Position numbers and translations under genes: made by a program. DNA of 64,000 nucleotides. It comes from Flavobacterium antarcticum DSM 19726 (lineage in GTDB: Bacteria > Bacteroidota > Bacteroidia > Flavobacteriales > Flavobacteriaceae). The first letter of the stretch is position 1. Every line of letters starts with the position of its first letter. The DNA is taken from positions 1 through 64,000 of the forward strand of contig NZ_ATTM01000005.1 in NCBI RefSeq assembly GCF_000419685.1, given 5' to 3'. Under the pieces are notes generated by a model, which made no database searches, was not told where the DNA came from, and worked only from the letters and a program-made list of their open reading frames with translations. Below are positions 32,884 to 41,505 of the stretch, one piece after another.

Positions 32884-34575
32884 ATGGCAATAGTAATAAC
32901 AATGCCTCGCTTAAGCGATACGATGACAGAAGGAACTGTTGCTACTTGGCTTAAAAAAGTGGGCGACAAAATAAGCGAAGGCGATATTTTAGCCGAAATC
33001 GAAACTGATAAAGCAACCATGGAATTTGAATCATTCAATTCTGGAACTTTATTGCATATTGGTATTCAAGAAGGAGAATCGGCACCAATTGATTCATTAT
33101 TAGCAATTATTGGTAAAGAAGGAGAAGATATTTCTGAATTGTTAAAAGGAAATTCAACTGCAGAAGAGAAGTCGGATGATAAAAAGGAATCTTCGGATAA
33201 AGAAGAAGCTCCAAAATCAGAAGATAACGCAGTAGAAAAGAATTCAACAGAATCGAAATCAGCTGAATTGCCAAAAGGAGTTGTTGTAGTAACAATGCCT
33301 CGTTTGAGCGACACGATGACCGATGGAACAGTAGCGACGTGGTTGAAAAAAGTAGGCGATAAAATTAGCGAAGGCGATATTTTAGCTGAAATTGAAACGG
33401 ATAAAGCAACAATGGAATTCGAATCTTTCAATGCCGGAACTTTATTGTTCATTGGTATTCAAGAAGGCGAAACAGCTCCTGTTGATAGTCTTTTAGCAAT
33501 TATTGGACCTGAAGGAACGGATGTTTCTGGAATTTCTGGAAACTTTGGCAACAAAGATTCAAAAGCAACTGAAAGTAAAGAAGCGGATTCGAAAGAAGAG
33601 AAGTCTACTGAAACAAAAGAAGAGAAAACAGCATCAACTGAAACTGTTTCTGAAAATAATAACGCATCAGGACGAATTTTTGCTTCGCCTTTAGCTAAGA
33701 AAATTGCTGAAGAAAAAGGAATTAATTTGAACGATGTAAAAGGTTCTGGTGAAAATGGACGTATCGTGAAAAGCGATGTGGAACAATTTTCTCCTGCCAA
33801 ACAAGAAGCGAAGACAGAATCTGTATCAGCTTCAGCTTCGGCACCAACTCCATCTCAAGCACTAGCGCCAAAAATGGTTGTTCCTGCAGGAGAAGTTGTG
33901 GTAGAAGAAGTGAAAAATTCGCAAATGCGTAAAATCATCGCAAAACGTTTGTCAGAATCTAAATTCACGGCTCCTCATTATTACTTGAAAATTGAAGTAA
34001 CAATGGATGCTGCAATGGAATCTAGAAGTATAATCAACTCAATCCCGGATACGAAAGTGTCGTTTAACGATTTAGTGATTAAAGCTTCGGCAATGGCGTT
34101 GAAAAAACATCCAAAAGTTAACTCACAATGGAAAGATGAAGCAACGATCATCAACCACCACGTAAACATTGGGGTTGCAGTAGCTGTGGAAGACGGATTG
34201 GTAGTTCCTGTTCTTAAATTTACTGATTTGATGTCGTTGACTCAAATTGGAGGAAGCGTAAAAGATTTAGCGGGAAGAGCTAAAAATAAAAAATTACAAC
34301 CTGCCGAAATGGAAGGAAGTACGTTTACGGTTTCTAACTTAGGAATGTTTGGAATCGTTGAATTTACATCAATTATCAATCAACCGAATTCAGCGATTTT
34401 ATCTGTTGGAGCGATTGTTGAAAAACCGGTTGTGAAGAACGGACAAATAGTTGTAGGAAATACAATGATGCTTACTTTAGCTTGTGACCACAGAACGGTT
34501 GACGGTGCTACGGGAGCTCAGTTCTTACAGACGTTAAAACAATACATGGAAAATCCGGTAACGATGCTTGCATAA
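32884..34575 (+). CDS. pdhC: Pyruvate dehydrogenase E2, dihydrolipoamide acetyltransferase
   Basis: 563 aa. Two lipoyl domains at about 1-80 and 132-210 share nearly the same sequence, each with the lipoylation site ETDKATMEF (K43 and K174). Charged Ser/Lys/Glu linkers follow each. The E1/E3-binding domain begins at about residue 260 with IFASPLAKKIAEEKGINLND and GSGENGRIVKSDVE. The catalytic inner-core domain covers the last 220 residues with FNDLVIKASAMALKKHP, GSTFTVSNLGMFGI and the active-site ACDHRTVDGA. It forms the core of the complex. Terminated by the hairpin at 34600. Confidence 0.95.
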   Translation: MAIVITMPRLSDTMTEGTVATWLKKVGDKISEGDILAEIETDKATMEFESFNSGTLLHIGIQEGESAPIDSLLAIIGKEGEDISELLKGNSTAEEKSDDKKESSDKEEAPKSEDNAVEKNSTESKSAELPKGVVVVTMPRLSDTMTDGTVATWLKKVGDKISEGDILAEIETDKATMEFESFNAGTLLFIGIQEGETAPVDSLLAIIGPEGTDVSGISGNFGNKDSKATESKEADSKEEKSTETKEEKTASTETVSENNNASGRIFASPLAKKIAEEKGINLNDVKGSGENGRIVKSDVEQFSPAKQEAKTESVSASASAPTPSQALAPKMVVPAGEVVVEEVKNSQMRKIIAKRLSESKFTAPHYYLKIEVTMDAAMESRSIINSIPDTKVSFNDLVIKASAMALKKHPKVNSQWKDEATIINHHVNIGVAVAVEDGLVVPVLKFTDLMSLTQIGGSVKDLAGRAKNKKLQPAEMEGSTFTVSNLGMFGIVEFTSIINQPNSAILSVGAIVEKPVVKNGQIVVGNTMMLTLACDHRTVDGATGAQFLQTLKQYMENPVTMLA

Positions 34576-34599
34576 GTATGTAACTGATTTTTACTATAT

Positions 34600-34637
34600 A
34601 AATCCCGTCTCGTTTATACTACGAGACGGGATTTTTT
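34600..34637 (+). terminator. Terminator after the PDH E2 gene
   Basis: AAATCCCGTCTCGT, loop TTATACT, ACGAGACGGGATTTTTT: a 13-bp stem followed by a T-run. Confidence 0.93.
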
Positions 34638-34666
34638 GTTTATTTTAGCATTCAAATTTTATCAAG

Positions 34667-35629
34667 ATGAGGTATTTTTATTTTTTAGTGGTTTTCATTT
34701 TAGTAGGTTGTAAAAGCACTTCTGTTTTGGATGTGTCCAAAGAATCGAATGCAATATCTTCGTACAAGGTACAAGAGTCGAGTGTGAGTGCCACTTTGAA
34801 AACGCTTTCGGCAGATGATATGCAAGGTCGCGAAGCTGGTAGTGCTGGAATCAATAAATCTGCTGATTACTTAGTTGAACTCTTGACGAAGTATAAAGTA
34901 AAGCCTTATTTTAAAACCTATCGCGATACGTTGGCAAACTTTAAAGGAACTACTTTTAATGTTGTTGGTGTAATTGAAGGAAGCGATCCCGTTTTGAAAA
35001 AGGAATTCGTCATTTTAGGAGCCCATTACGATCATATTGGAATTTCTCAAGATGGTGTTGATGGTGATTTTATCAATAATGGTGCGAATGATGATGCTTC
35101 AGGAGTTACTGCTGTTGCTGAATTGGCAAAGTATTTTGGTACACATAAAACAAATAAACGAAGTATTCTAATTGCGTTTTTCACGGCTGAGGAAACCGGC
35201 TTATTGGGTTCTTTTCATCTGGCAGATAAATTAAAAAAATCAAATTTCAACTTATATACGATGTTGAATTTTGAAATGATTGGCGTTCCAATGGAAGCGG
35301 ATTATACGGCTTACATTACTGGTTTCAGCAAGTCAAATATGGCTGCGAAAATCAATGAATATTCGGGAAAGAAATTAGTCGGATATTTGCCAATGGAGTT
35401 TCAATACCAATTATTCAAGCGTTCCGATAACTATCCGTTTTTTGAAAAATTTAATGTGCCAAGTCAGACCGTTTGTACATTTGATTTCAAAAATTTTGAT
35501 TATTACCATCATGTAAAAGATGAATTTGAAGTTATGGATATTCCACATATGACACGATTTATTCAAGATGTTTTGCCTGTTGTGGAAAAGATGGCAAATG
35601 CCGAAACGAAAGAAATTATTTTAAAATAG
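34667..35629 (+). CDS. M28 family metallopeptidase, lipoprotein
   Basis: 320 aa. Lipobox FILVGCKST gives a lipidated cysteine at about residue 15. The zinc site is typical of family M28: the first ligand in LGAHYDHIG, the bridging aspartate in NNGANDDASGV, the catalytic glutamates in FFTAEETGLLGS, and the remaining ligands in NFEMIGVPM and the DYYHHVKDEF near the end. It should be an aminopeptidase anchored in the outer membrane and facing the periplasm or surface. The precise peptide substrate is unknown. The SDR gene follows after 28 bases and may be co-transcribed. Confidence 0.92.
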   Translation: MRYFYFLVVFILVGCKSTSVLDVSKESNAISSYKVQESSVSATLKTLSADDMQGREAGSAGINKSADYLVELLTKYKVKPYFKTYRDTLANFKGTTFNVVGVIEGSDPVLKKEFVILGAHYDHIGISQDGVDGDFINNGANDDASGVTAVAELAKYFGTHKTNKRSILIAFFTAEETGLLGSFHLADKLKKSNFNLYTMLNFEMIGVPMEADYTAYITGFSKSNMAAKINEYSGKKLVGYLPMEFQYQLFKRSDNYPFFEKFNVPSQTVCTFDFKNFDYYHHVKDEFEVMDIPHMTRFIQDVLPVVEKMANAETKEIILK

Positions 35630-35657
35630 AAGACATACACTTCTTAAAAATATAAAT

Positions 35658-36335
35658 ATGAAAAATATTATTATTACGGGAACGAGTAGAGGAATTGGAA
35701 ATGAATTGGCATTGAAATTTGCGAATGAAGGACATAATGTGTTAGCGATTTCTCGCAAAATTTCGACCGATTTAGCGAAACATGAAAACGTAACTTGTTT
35801 ATCCATTGATTTATCTAAAGAGGATGAATTGAAAAACATTTCTAATTTTTTAAGTTCAAATTGGAAGCAAGTAGATGTAATTATAAATAATGCAGGAGCG
35901 ATTATCAATAAACCTTTTGCAGAAACAACGGTGGAAGATTTCAGAAAAATATATGAAGTGAATGTTTTTGGGATTGTTTCACTGACGAAAATTGCATTGC
36001 CTTATTTGAAAAAAGGAAGCCATGTCGTGACCATTAGTTCAATGGGTGGAATTCAAGGAAGTATGAAATTCGCGGGACTTTCTGCTTATAGTTCAAGTAA
36101 AGGAGCTGTGATTACTTTGGCTGAATTACTTTCGGAAGAGTATAAGGAACAAGGGATTTCGTTTAATGTTTTAGCGTTGGGTTCTGTTCAAACCGAGATG
36201 TTGGCTGAGGCTTTTCCAGGTTATCAAGCACCATTATCGGCTTCAGAAATGGCAGATTATATTAAAGATTTTTCTTTGACAGGAAATAAATTTTTTAATG
36301 GAAAAGTGTTGCAGGTTTCCAGTTCAACGCCTTAA
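35658..36335 (+). CDS. SDR family NAD(P)-dependent oxidoreductase
   Basis: 225 aa, classical short-chain dehydrogenase. The cofactor site is TGTSRGIGNELALKFANEG at residue 8; NNAG is at about residue 77; the catalytic Ser is in HVVTISSMGGIQG and the YxxxK is in LSAYSSSKGAVITLA. The substrate cannot be told; the TSRGIG form suggests NADP. It is shorter than most classical SDRs by 20 to 30 residues at the C-terminus. It follows the M28 peptidase closely. Confidence 0.9.
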   Translation: MKNIIITGTSRGIGNELALKFANEGHNVLAISRKISTDLAKHENVTCLSIDLSKEDELKNISNFLSSNWKQVDVIINNAGAIINKPFAETTVEDFRKIYEVNVFGIVSLTKIALPYLKKGSHVVTISSMGGIQGSMKFAGLSAYSSSKGAVITLAELLSEEYKEQGISFNVLALGSVQTEMLAEAFPGYQAPLSASEMADYIKDFSLTGNKFFNGKVLQVSSSTP

Positions 36336-36349
36336 AACCGAAATAAACT

Positions 36350-36377
36350 TTAATTGTCAGATCATATTGGACAATTG
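36350..36377. other. Short inverted repeat
   Basis: AATTGTC at 36352-36358 and GACAATT at 36370-36376 with an 11-base loop, upstream of the SprT-like gene. It could be an operator or nothing; there is no T-run. Confidence 0.3.
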
Positions 36378-36426
36378 AGAACGCTACTATTCTGCTGAAA
36401 TTAAAATAGATTTTCGAGAGTTAACA

Positions 36427-37029
36427 ATGAATGAAACTTTATCAAAATACATTCCTGAACACGCCGTTAAACCAGTTTTTGAATTGATTGTTGCAAATCA
36501 AGTACATTTAAAAATTGTAAATGAACGCGTAACTCGTCATGGCGATTACCGTCGTGCACTTTCGGGGAAACATGAGATCACGGTTAATTCCAACTTAAAT
36601 CAGTACAAGTTTCTAATTACGTTGGTGCATGAAATCGCACATTTGGTTGCTTTTGAAAAATTCGGTCGTAATATAAAACCACATGGTCATGAATGGAAGT
36701 ATAGTTTTCAACGGTTAATGATTCCTTTTATCAGACCGGAGATATTTCCAAATCAGTTGTTGCCGCTTTTGGCACGACATTTCAAAAACCCAACAGCAAG
36801 TAGCGACACCGATGCTCGATTGGCATTGGCTTTGAAATATTTTGACAAACCAAACGACAAATATTTTGTTTTTGATATTCCTGTGGGAAGTATTTTCAGA
36901 ATTCACAACGGAAAGATTTTTAAAAAAGGAAACGTTCGTGTCAAACGATACGAATGCACAGAGGTCAATTCTGGACGCGTTTTTTTATTCAATCCAAATG
37001 CCGAAGTAGAGTTGTTGAAAACATCCTGA
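36427..37029 (+). CDS. SprT-like zinc metallopeptidase domain protein
   Basis: 200 aa. The HExxH zinc motif is in LVHEIAHLVAFEKFG, and a third ligand is likely in KPHGHEWKYSF, the standard SprT spacing. It lacks the separate C-terminal zinc ribbon of eukaryotic Spartan but has a beta-rich tail (IPVGSIFRIHNGKIFKKGNV). E. coli SprT-like proteins are thought to handle DNA-protein crosslinks; that role here is inferred. The gene precedes manC by 90 bases with a separate -7 box. Confidence 0.88.
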   Translation: MNETLSKYIPEHAVKPVFELIVANQVHLKIVNERVTRHGDYRRALSGKHEITVNSNLNQYKFLITLVHEIAHLVAFEKFGRNIKPHGHEWKYSFQRLMIPFIRPEIFPNQLLPLLARHFKNPTASSDTDARLALALKYFDKPNDKYFVFDIPVGSIFRIHNGKIFKKGNVRVKRYECTEVNSGRVFLFNPNAEVELLKTS

Positions 37030-37057
37030 ATTAAGCAAAAGTAAATTTTAGAATCCT

Positions 37058-37065
37058 TATATTTG
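37058..37065 (+). promoter_or_regulatory. -7 box TATATTTG upstream of the manC-like gene
   Basis: Perfect TAnnTTTG, 54 bases ahead of the ATG at 37120. No TTG at the usual -33 position. Confidence 0.5.
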
Positions 37066-37119
37066 TTGGTGGTGCGAACTACTTCTTACTGCAAAGAAGT
37101 TTAATTTTAAATCTTTAGA

Positions 37120-38184
37120 ATGAACAATAATTATTACGCAATAGTTATGGCTGGTGGAGTTGGATCAAGATTTTGGCCCGTAAGTACGGCTGAATTTCCA
37201 AAACAATTTCACGACATGTTGGGTTGTGGCGAAACACTAATTCAAAAAACTTTTTCGAGATTAGCTAAGCTTATTCCTGCAGAAAATATTTTAATTTTAA
37301 CGAATGAAAGTTACAACGACTTGGTTTTGGAGCAGTTGCCAATGGTACAGCCAGATCAAATATTGTTAGAGCCTGCCATGCGAAATACCGCTCCTTGTAT
37401 TCTATATGCTACATTAAAAATCCAAAAATTAAATCCGAACGCCGTTGTAGTTGTCGCGCCAAGTGACCATTGGATTGAAGACGAAAAGTCTTTTGGAGAA
37501 GACTTACAAACTGCTTTTGACTTTTGTGAAAAGGAAAATGCATTGATGACTTTAGGCATTCAGCCTACTTTTCCAAATACAGGTTTTGGATACATCGAAT
37601 TTGATAAAGAAGATTCGAATCAAATAAAGAAAGTAAAGCAATTTAGAGAAAAACCCGATTATGAAACAGCTAAAAAGTTTCTGCAAAGTGGTAACTTTCT
37701 TTGGAATGGTGGAATTTTTATATGGAGTATTCAATCGGTTTTAAAGGCCTTTGAACGTTTTCAACCACAATTATTAGCATTGTTTTCAGAAGGAATTCCA
37801 ACGTACAACACGGAGGCTGAAAATGATTTTATATCTAAAAATTATGCTTTAGCTGAAAATATTTCCATTGATTATGCAGTTATGGAAGATGCTGATAATG
37901 TATTTGTATTGCCTGCGCGATTTGATTGGAACGATTTAGGAACATGGGGTTCGCTTCATGAGAAATTACCTAAAGATGCAAAGGAAAACGCAATAGTAAA
38001 TTCAAAAGTAATTTTAGAAAACGCATCAAATAATATCATCAGAAGTGACGGTAAAAAAACAATTGTGGTGGAAGGTTTGAATGACTATATTATTGTTGAC
38101 CATGAAGACGTGCTTTTAATTTATCCAAAATCAAAAGAACAGGAAATTAAATCACTGATTGAAAAAGTGAAAAATGTAAATTAA
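37120..38184 (+). CDS. manC: Mannose-1-phosphate guanylyltransferase
   Basis: 354 aa. It makes GDP-mannose from mannose-1-phosphate and GTP for polysaccharides and glycans. The nucleotidyltransferase signature is MAGGVGSRFWPVSTAEFPKQF, followed by VVVAPSDHWIED, TGFGYIEF, FREKPDYETA and NFLWNGGIFIW. It is the short form lacking the C-terminal phosphomannose isomerase domain, so isomerase activity must come from another gene. Its stop is five bases from the end of the convergent MlaF gene, with no terminator hairpin apparent. Confidence 0.93.
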   Translation: MNNNYYAIVMAGGVGSRFWPVSTAEFPKQFHDMLGCGETLIQKTFSRLAKLIPAENILILTNESYNDLVLEQLPMVQPDQILLEPAMRNTAPCILYATLKIQKLNPNAVVVVAPSDHWIEDEKSFGEDLQTAFDFCEKENALMTLGIQPTFPNTGFGYIEFDKEDSNQIKKVKQFREKPDYETAKKFLQSGNFLWNGGIFIWSIQSVLKAFERFQPQLLALFSEGIPTYNTEAENDFISKNYALAENISIDYAVMEDADNVFVLPARFDWNDLGTWGSLHEKLPKDAKENAIVNSKVILENASNNIIRSDGKKTIVVEGLNDYIIVDHEDVLLIYPKSKEQEIKSLIEKVKNVN

Positions 38185-38188
38185 GGAT

Positions 38189-38956
38189 TTATTTTAAATC
38201 TTTTAAATACGCTTCACGTACTTTCTTAAATAAATTTGAAGAATAAACAAAGTCAACAACGGCTTCGTTTTCGGTAACGAACATTTCATCTTTATTACCT
38301 TGCCACGCTTTAACGCCATTTTTCAAAAACAAAATATTTTCACCAATCTCCATAACCGAATTCATGTCATGGGTATTGATTACAGTTGTAATGTCGTATT
38401 CTTCGGTAATTTCTTTAATTAAATTATCGATTAATGTAGAAGTATTTGGATCTAAACCTGAATTTGGTTCGTCACAAAATAAGTATTTCGGTCGGTTAAC
38501 AATGGCTCTTGCAATGGCAACACGCTTTTGCATTCCACCTGAAATTTCAGAAGGCAACTTATGATGAGCATCAATTAGATTCACTCTTTTTAAAACAAAA
38601 TCAACGCGATCGTGTATTTCAGAACGGCTGTTTTTTGTAAACATTTTCAATGGAAAAGCAACATTCTCGGCCACAGTCATCGAATCAAAAAGGGCACTTC
38701 CTTGAAAAACCATTCCGATTTCTGTTCGTAAAGCTCTTCTTTCATCGCGCGTTAGATTTGAATAATCACGTCCGTCAAACACAATAGTTCCAGCAGATGG
38801 CTCGTGAATCCCCAGCAAGGTTTTAAGTAAAACTGTTTTTCCAGAACCACTTTGGCCAATAATCAAATTCGTTTTTCCCGTTTCAAAAACAGATGAAATT
38901 CCTTTCAAAACTTTATTTTCGCCGAACGATTTCTCTAAATTTTTAATTTCTATCAT
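38189..38956 (-). CDS. ABC transporter ATP-binding protein, MlaF type
   Basis: 255 aa from the ATG at 38956; the longer frame to 39016 would overlap most of the mlaE end. Walker A is IGQSGSGKTVL, the Q-loop is GMVFQGSALFDSMTV, the signature SGGMQKRVAIARA, Walker B YLFCDEPNSGLD and the switch histidine is in INTHDMNSV. It powers a retrograde or anterograde phospholipid transporter in the inner membrane with the MlaE permease encoded immediately upstream. The start overlaps the permease stop by one base (TAATG), so the two are translationally coupled. No MlaD/MCE substrate-binding gene lies in this cluster. Confidence 0.92.
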   Translation of the reverse strand: MIEIKNLEKSFGENKVLKGISSVFETGKTNLIIGQSGSGKTVLLKTLLGIHEPSAGTIVFDGRDYSNLTRDERRALRTEIGMVFQGSALFDSMTVAENVAFPLKMFTKNSRSEIHDRVDFVLKRVNLIDAHHKLPSEISGGMQKRVAIARAIVNRPKYLFCDEPNSGLDPNTSTLIDNLIKEITEEYDITTVINTHDMNSVMEIGENILFLKNGVKAWQGNKDEMFVTENEAVVDFVYSSNLFKKVREAYLKDLK

Positions 38957-39702
38957 TAGGTTAAAAGTAATTGAGTGATGATATAATTCACTAAAATGAT
39001 GGTAACCGACGTCCAAACAAATGCGACTGTACTTGCTTTTCCAACTTCTAAAGCGCCACCTTTCATATAAAATCCGTGAAAGGAAGGAATAGTGGCTAAA
39101 AGTAAAGCGAATAAAAAGGTTTTGATAAAAGCATACGCAATATGAAATGGTTGAAAGTCACTCTGTAAACCAGCAATAAAATTATCGCTACTTGTAAAGC
39201 CACCATAAACCCCAGCCATCCAGCCGCCTAGCATTCCTAAAAACATTGCAATTCCAATAACAAACGGATAGAGAAGAAGTGCCATCAATTTTGGAAAAAC
39301 CAAGTAATTTACCGCATTTACACCCATCACTTCTAACGCGTCAATTTGTTCGGTTACACGCATTGTTCCGATACTTGACGTAATAAACGAACCCATTTTT
39401 CCCGCCATTACGATGGAAATAAAAGTGGGTGCAAATTCTAAAAGTACCGATTGACGTGTGGCAAATCCTATTAAGGTCTTGGGAATCAGAGGATTGTTTA
39501 AGTTTAGTGCGGTTTGAATCGCAACCACACCTCCTACGAAAAACGAAATAAAGGCTACAATTCCTAAAGAACCGATAATTAAATCGTCAATTTCTTTAAT
39601 CAACAAGCCTTTCATCACCTTCCACTTGGTTGGTTTTCTAAAAATTTCTTTCCACATCAGGAAATACCTCCCAATTTGCGATAAATAGCGAACTAACATC
39701 AT
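38956..39702 (-). CDS. MlaE family ABC transporter permease
   Basis: 248 aa with about five membrane segments. The MlaE signature is visible: LIIGSLGIVAFISFFVGGVV, RQSVLLEFAPTFISIVMAGK, MRVTEQIDALEVMGVNAVNY and LGMLGGWMAGVYGGF. It partners with the ATPase just downstream on the same strand. It should move phospholipids to or from the outer membrane, as part of asymmetry maintenance. The direction is debated in the family. The upstream gap holds a repeat element. Confidence 0.92.
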   Translation of the reverse strand: MMLVRYLSQIGRYFLMWKEIFRKPTKWKVMKGLLIKEIDDLIIGSLGIVAFISFFVGGVVAIQTALNLNNPLIPKTLIGFATRQSVLLEFAPTFISIVMAGKMGSFITSSIGTMRVTEQIDALEVMGVNAVNYLVFPKLMALLLYPFVIGIAMFLGMLGGWMAGVYGGFTSSDNFIAGLQSDFQPFHIAYAFIKTFLFALLLATIPSFHGFYMKGGALEVGKASTVAFVWTSVTIILVNYIITQLLLT

Positions 39703-39770
39703 ATTTTTAAATAAAGGCTAATTTATAAAGAACTTCCGACTTATGCCTTATGAAATTTCAGTTATTTTTT

Positions 39771-39912
39771 GGGCGTTACCCTGCGGGTCGGGCTATTCAC
39801 TTCAAATGAAATTCATCGAACACCAAAAAAATAAAAGCAAAGTGAGATAATCTTTTGTTCCATTTCATTTCACAAAAGGATTTCTCGTTACTATCCCTAA
39901 CGCAAAGTAGCG
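39771..39912. repeat. Dispersed-type intergenic repeat with terminal GCGTTA/TAACGC
   Basis: The left end reads GGGCGTTACCCTGCGGGTCG and the right end CTATCCCTAACGCAAAG, giving GCGTTA/TAACGC inverted ends. Inside, GAGATAATCTTTTGT (39844-39858) and ACAAAAGGATTTCTC (39872-39886) form a hairpin with 12 of 15 positions paired. It has the look of a non-coding mobile repeat of Flavobacteria. No gene is inside. Confidence 0.5.
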
Positions 39913-39952
39913 TCTGCCGCAGTTTATATAATTTTTTAAAAGAAAATATTTT

Positions 39953-40801
39953 TTATAACAACTTCTCTTTTATCTTTTTCCAACGGTAATTCCGAATGAA
40001 GTTTGCTTGCTCTTCAGTAACTAGAAGTGGTTTTTTTGAAGATTTCGCTTTCCAAAAACCATTCAAATAATCTATAAATAGAAGCGGTTTCTTTTTGCGA
40101 AAAGCTAATTTCGCTGAAGCGATCGAAGTAATCCAAAAACCATAACCCAACGAATAAAAAGCTTCACCTTGTTTGTATCGAGCTGTTTTGCTGTAATTCG
40201 CTCCCGTAGGTTTCAGGTGTTTGACGTGTAACGATTCATCTGTTTTAATTTTCCAGTCGTAGAATTTACATAGCAATTCGTCCACCGTATCCCAACCCAT
40301 AGCAGGTTTTAAACCACCAATTTCTTTAAAAGTTTCTTTTCGGTACGCTTTTAAAGCACCCCGAATATGGTCTTTATCCGTTAAGTTTTCTAAAATCCAG
40401 TCGCCATTTTTTTGGATGTAACAAAAACCGCCAACCATTCCAATTCGTTCATCGGATTTGAAATGCGAGATTAAAGTTTCAAAATAATTCAAAGGAAAAA
40501 TCAAATCTGCATCTGCTTTTACAATAAAATCATAGTAATCATCAACAGATTCTAATCCTTTTTGAAACGCTTGAATCACTTTGCTTCCCGGTAAATGAAT
40601 CGCGTCAGAAGTTTTATTGACCAGTGAAATAAACGGATATTCTTTGGCGAAAGTCGAAACAATTTCAGCAGTAGAATCCGTCGAACTATCATTTACAACC
40701 ACCACTTTTTTAGGCAAAACAGTTTGATCCACCAACGATTGAAGTGTTAATGCAATAAATTGTTCTTCGTTATAAGCAGGAATGATGATGTAGTAGTTCA
40801 T
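39953..40801 (-). CDS. Glycosyltransferase family 2 protein
   Basis: 282 aa. The GT-A fold opens with IIIPAYNEEQFIALTLQSLV; the nucleotide-sugar region is VVVNDSSTDSTAEIVSTFA and the DxD metal motif is VKADADLIFPLNYF. The C-terminal part has KPAMGWDTVDELLCKFYDWK. No membrane helices are convincing. The acceptor could be a glycolipid or a surface glycan; the neighbouring methyltransferase and ketoacyl synthase hint at a lipid product, but that is inference. The start is 97 bases downstream of the methyltransferase stop. Confidence 0.9.
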   Translation of the reverse strand: MNYYIIIPAYNEEQFIALTLQSLVDQTVLPKKVVVVNDSSTDSTAEIVSTFAKEYPFISLVNKTSDAIHLPGSKVIQAFQKGLESVDDYYDFIVKADADLIFPLNYFETLISHFKSDERIGMVGGFCYIQKNGDWILENLTDKDHIRGALKAYRKETFKEIGGLKPAMGWDTVDELLCKFYDWKIKTDESLHVKHLKPTGANYSKTARYKQGEAFYSLGYGFWITSIASAKLAFRKKKPLLFIDYLNGFWKAKSSKKPLLVTEEQANFIRNYRWKKIKEKLL

Positions 40802-40897
40802 TTTTAAATTCCAATTTTTTAAATTCCAAATTCCAACAACGGCAAAATTCGATGATTTTCCTCAATTATGTGGGTCAGTTTTGGGATTTGGGTTTTG

Positions 40898-41440
40898 TTA
40901 TTTGGTAGTTCTTACTGCGTAAACCAAATAATACCTCGGAGTAAAATACCTCAAAATAGGGCGGAAGCCAATTTTCTTAACAGGATGCGTAAATTTTACA
41001 GAATCGATAATTTTAAATCCCGTTTTTTCTAAAAGCCAATCCAATTGCCAATCTTCAAATTCGTGGTAATGTCGGTCCCATTTATCCGTTTTACTCTTGT
41101 AAGCCGACTGAAACCAAAGTCGCATAGGAATAGAAATCAAAACTTTATCACATTTTACATTTTGTAAAACCGTGTAAGGATTTAGTAAATGTTCAAAAAT
41201 TTCAAAGCCGGTGAAAACTTCATAATCTTCCGTTTTTAAAGCCGTTTGGTCGTTGTCTAAATCTTCTCCTTTTGTATTTGTAACCGCATATCCGTTTTCG
41301 GTCATGATTTTCGAAAAAGGATTTGGAACACCTAAGTCAAAAATTTTTTCAGACGTATTAATATGTTTCTTTAAGAAGTCTAACGTAATTGTGAAGCGCT
41401 TGTTCGGAAAAGTTTTTTCGTACATTTTAAAATGTTTCAA
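40898..41440 (-). CDS. Class I SAM-dependent methyltransferase
   Basis: 180 aa, short. ITLDFLKKHINTSEKIFDLG contains the motif I region (IFDLGVPNPFSKIM), which is weaker than the usual GxGxG; the acidic residue after strand two is in NTKGEDLDNDQ. VFTGFEIFEHLLNPYTVLQ is the EIxEHL motif of Methyltransf_11/23-type enzymes. The target is unknown: it could methylate a lipid or an aromatic precursor made by the neighbouring synthase. The N-terminal extension before motif I is only 35 residues. Confidence 0.8.
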   Translation of the reverse strand: MKHFKMYEKTFPNKRFTITLDFLKKHINTSEKIFDLGVPNPFSKIMTENGYAVTNTKGEDLDNDQTALKTEDYEVFTGFEIFEHLLNPYTVLQNVKCDKVLISIPMRLWFQSAYKSKTDKWDRHYHEFEDWQLDWLLEKTGFKIIDSVKFTHPVKKIGFRPILRYFTPRYYLVYAVRTTK

Positions 41441-41505
41441 GTTTTAAGTTTCAAGTTGAAACAGTTTGCAAATTTACTATTTAAATATAAAAGCAGTACT
41501 TATTT

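Noticed and set aside
38957..39016. Extended start of the MlaF-type ATPase
   Set aside because: It lies inside mlaE; the ATG at 38956 overlaps the mlaE stop as TAATG and gives the normal MlaF N-terminus.
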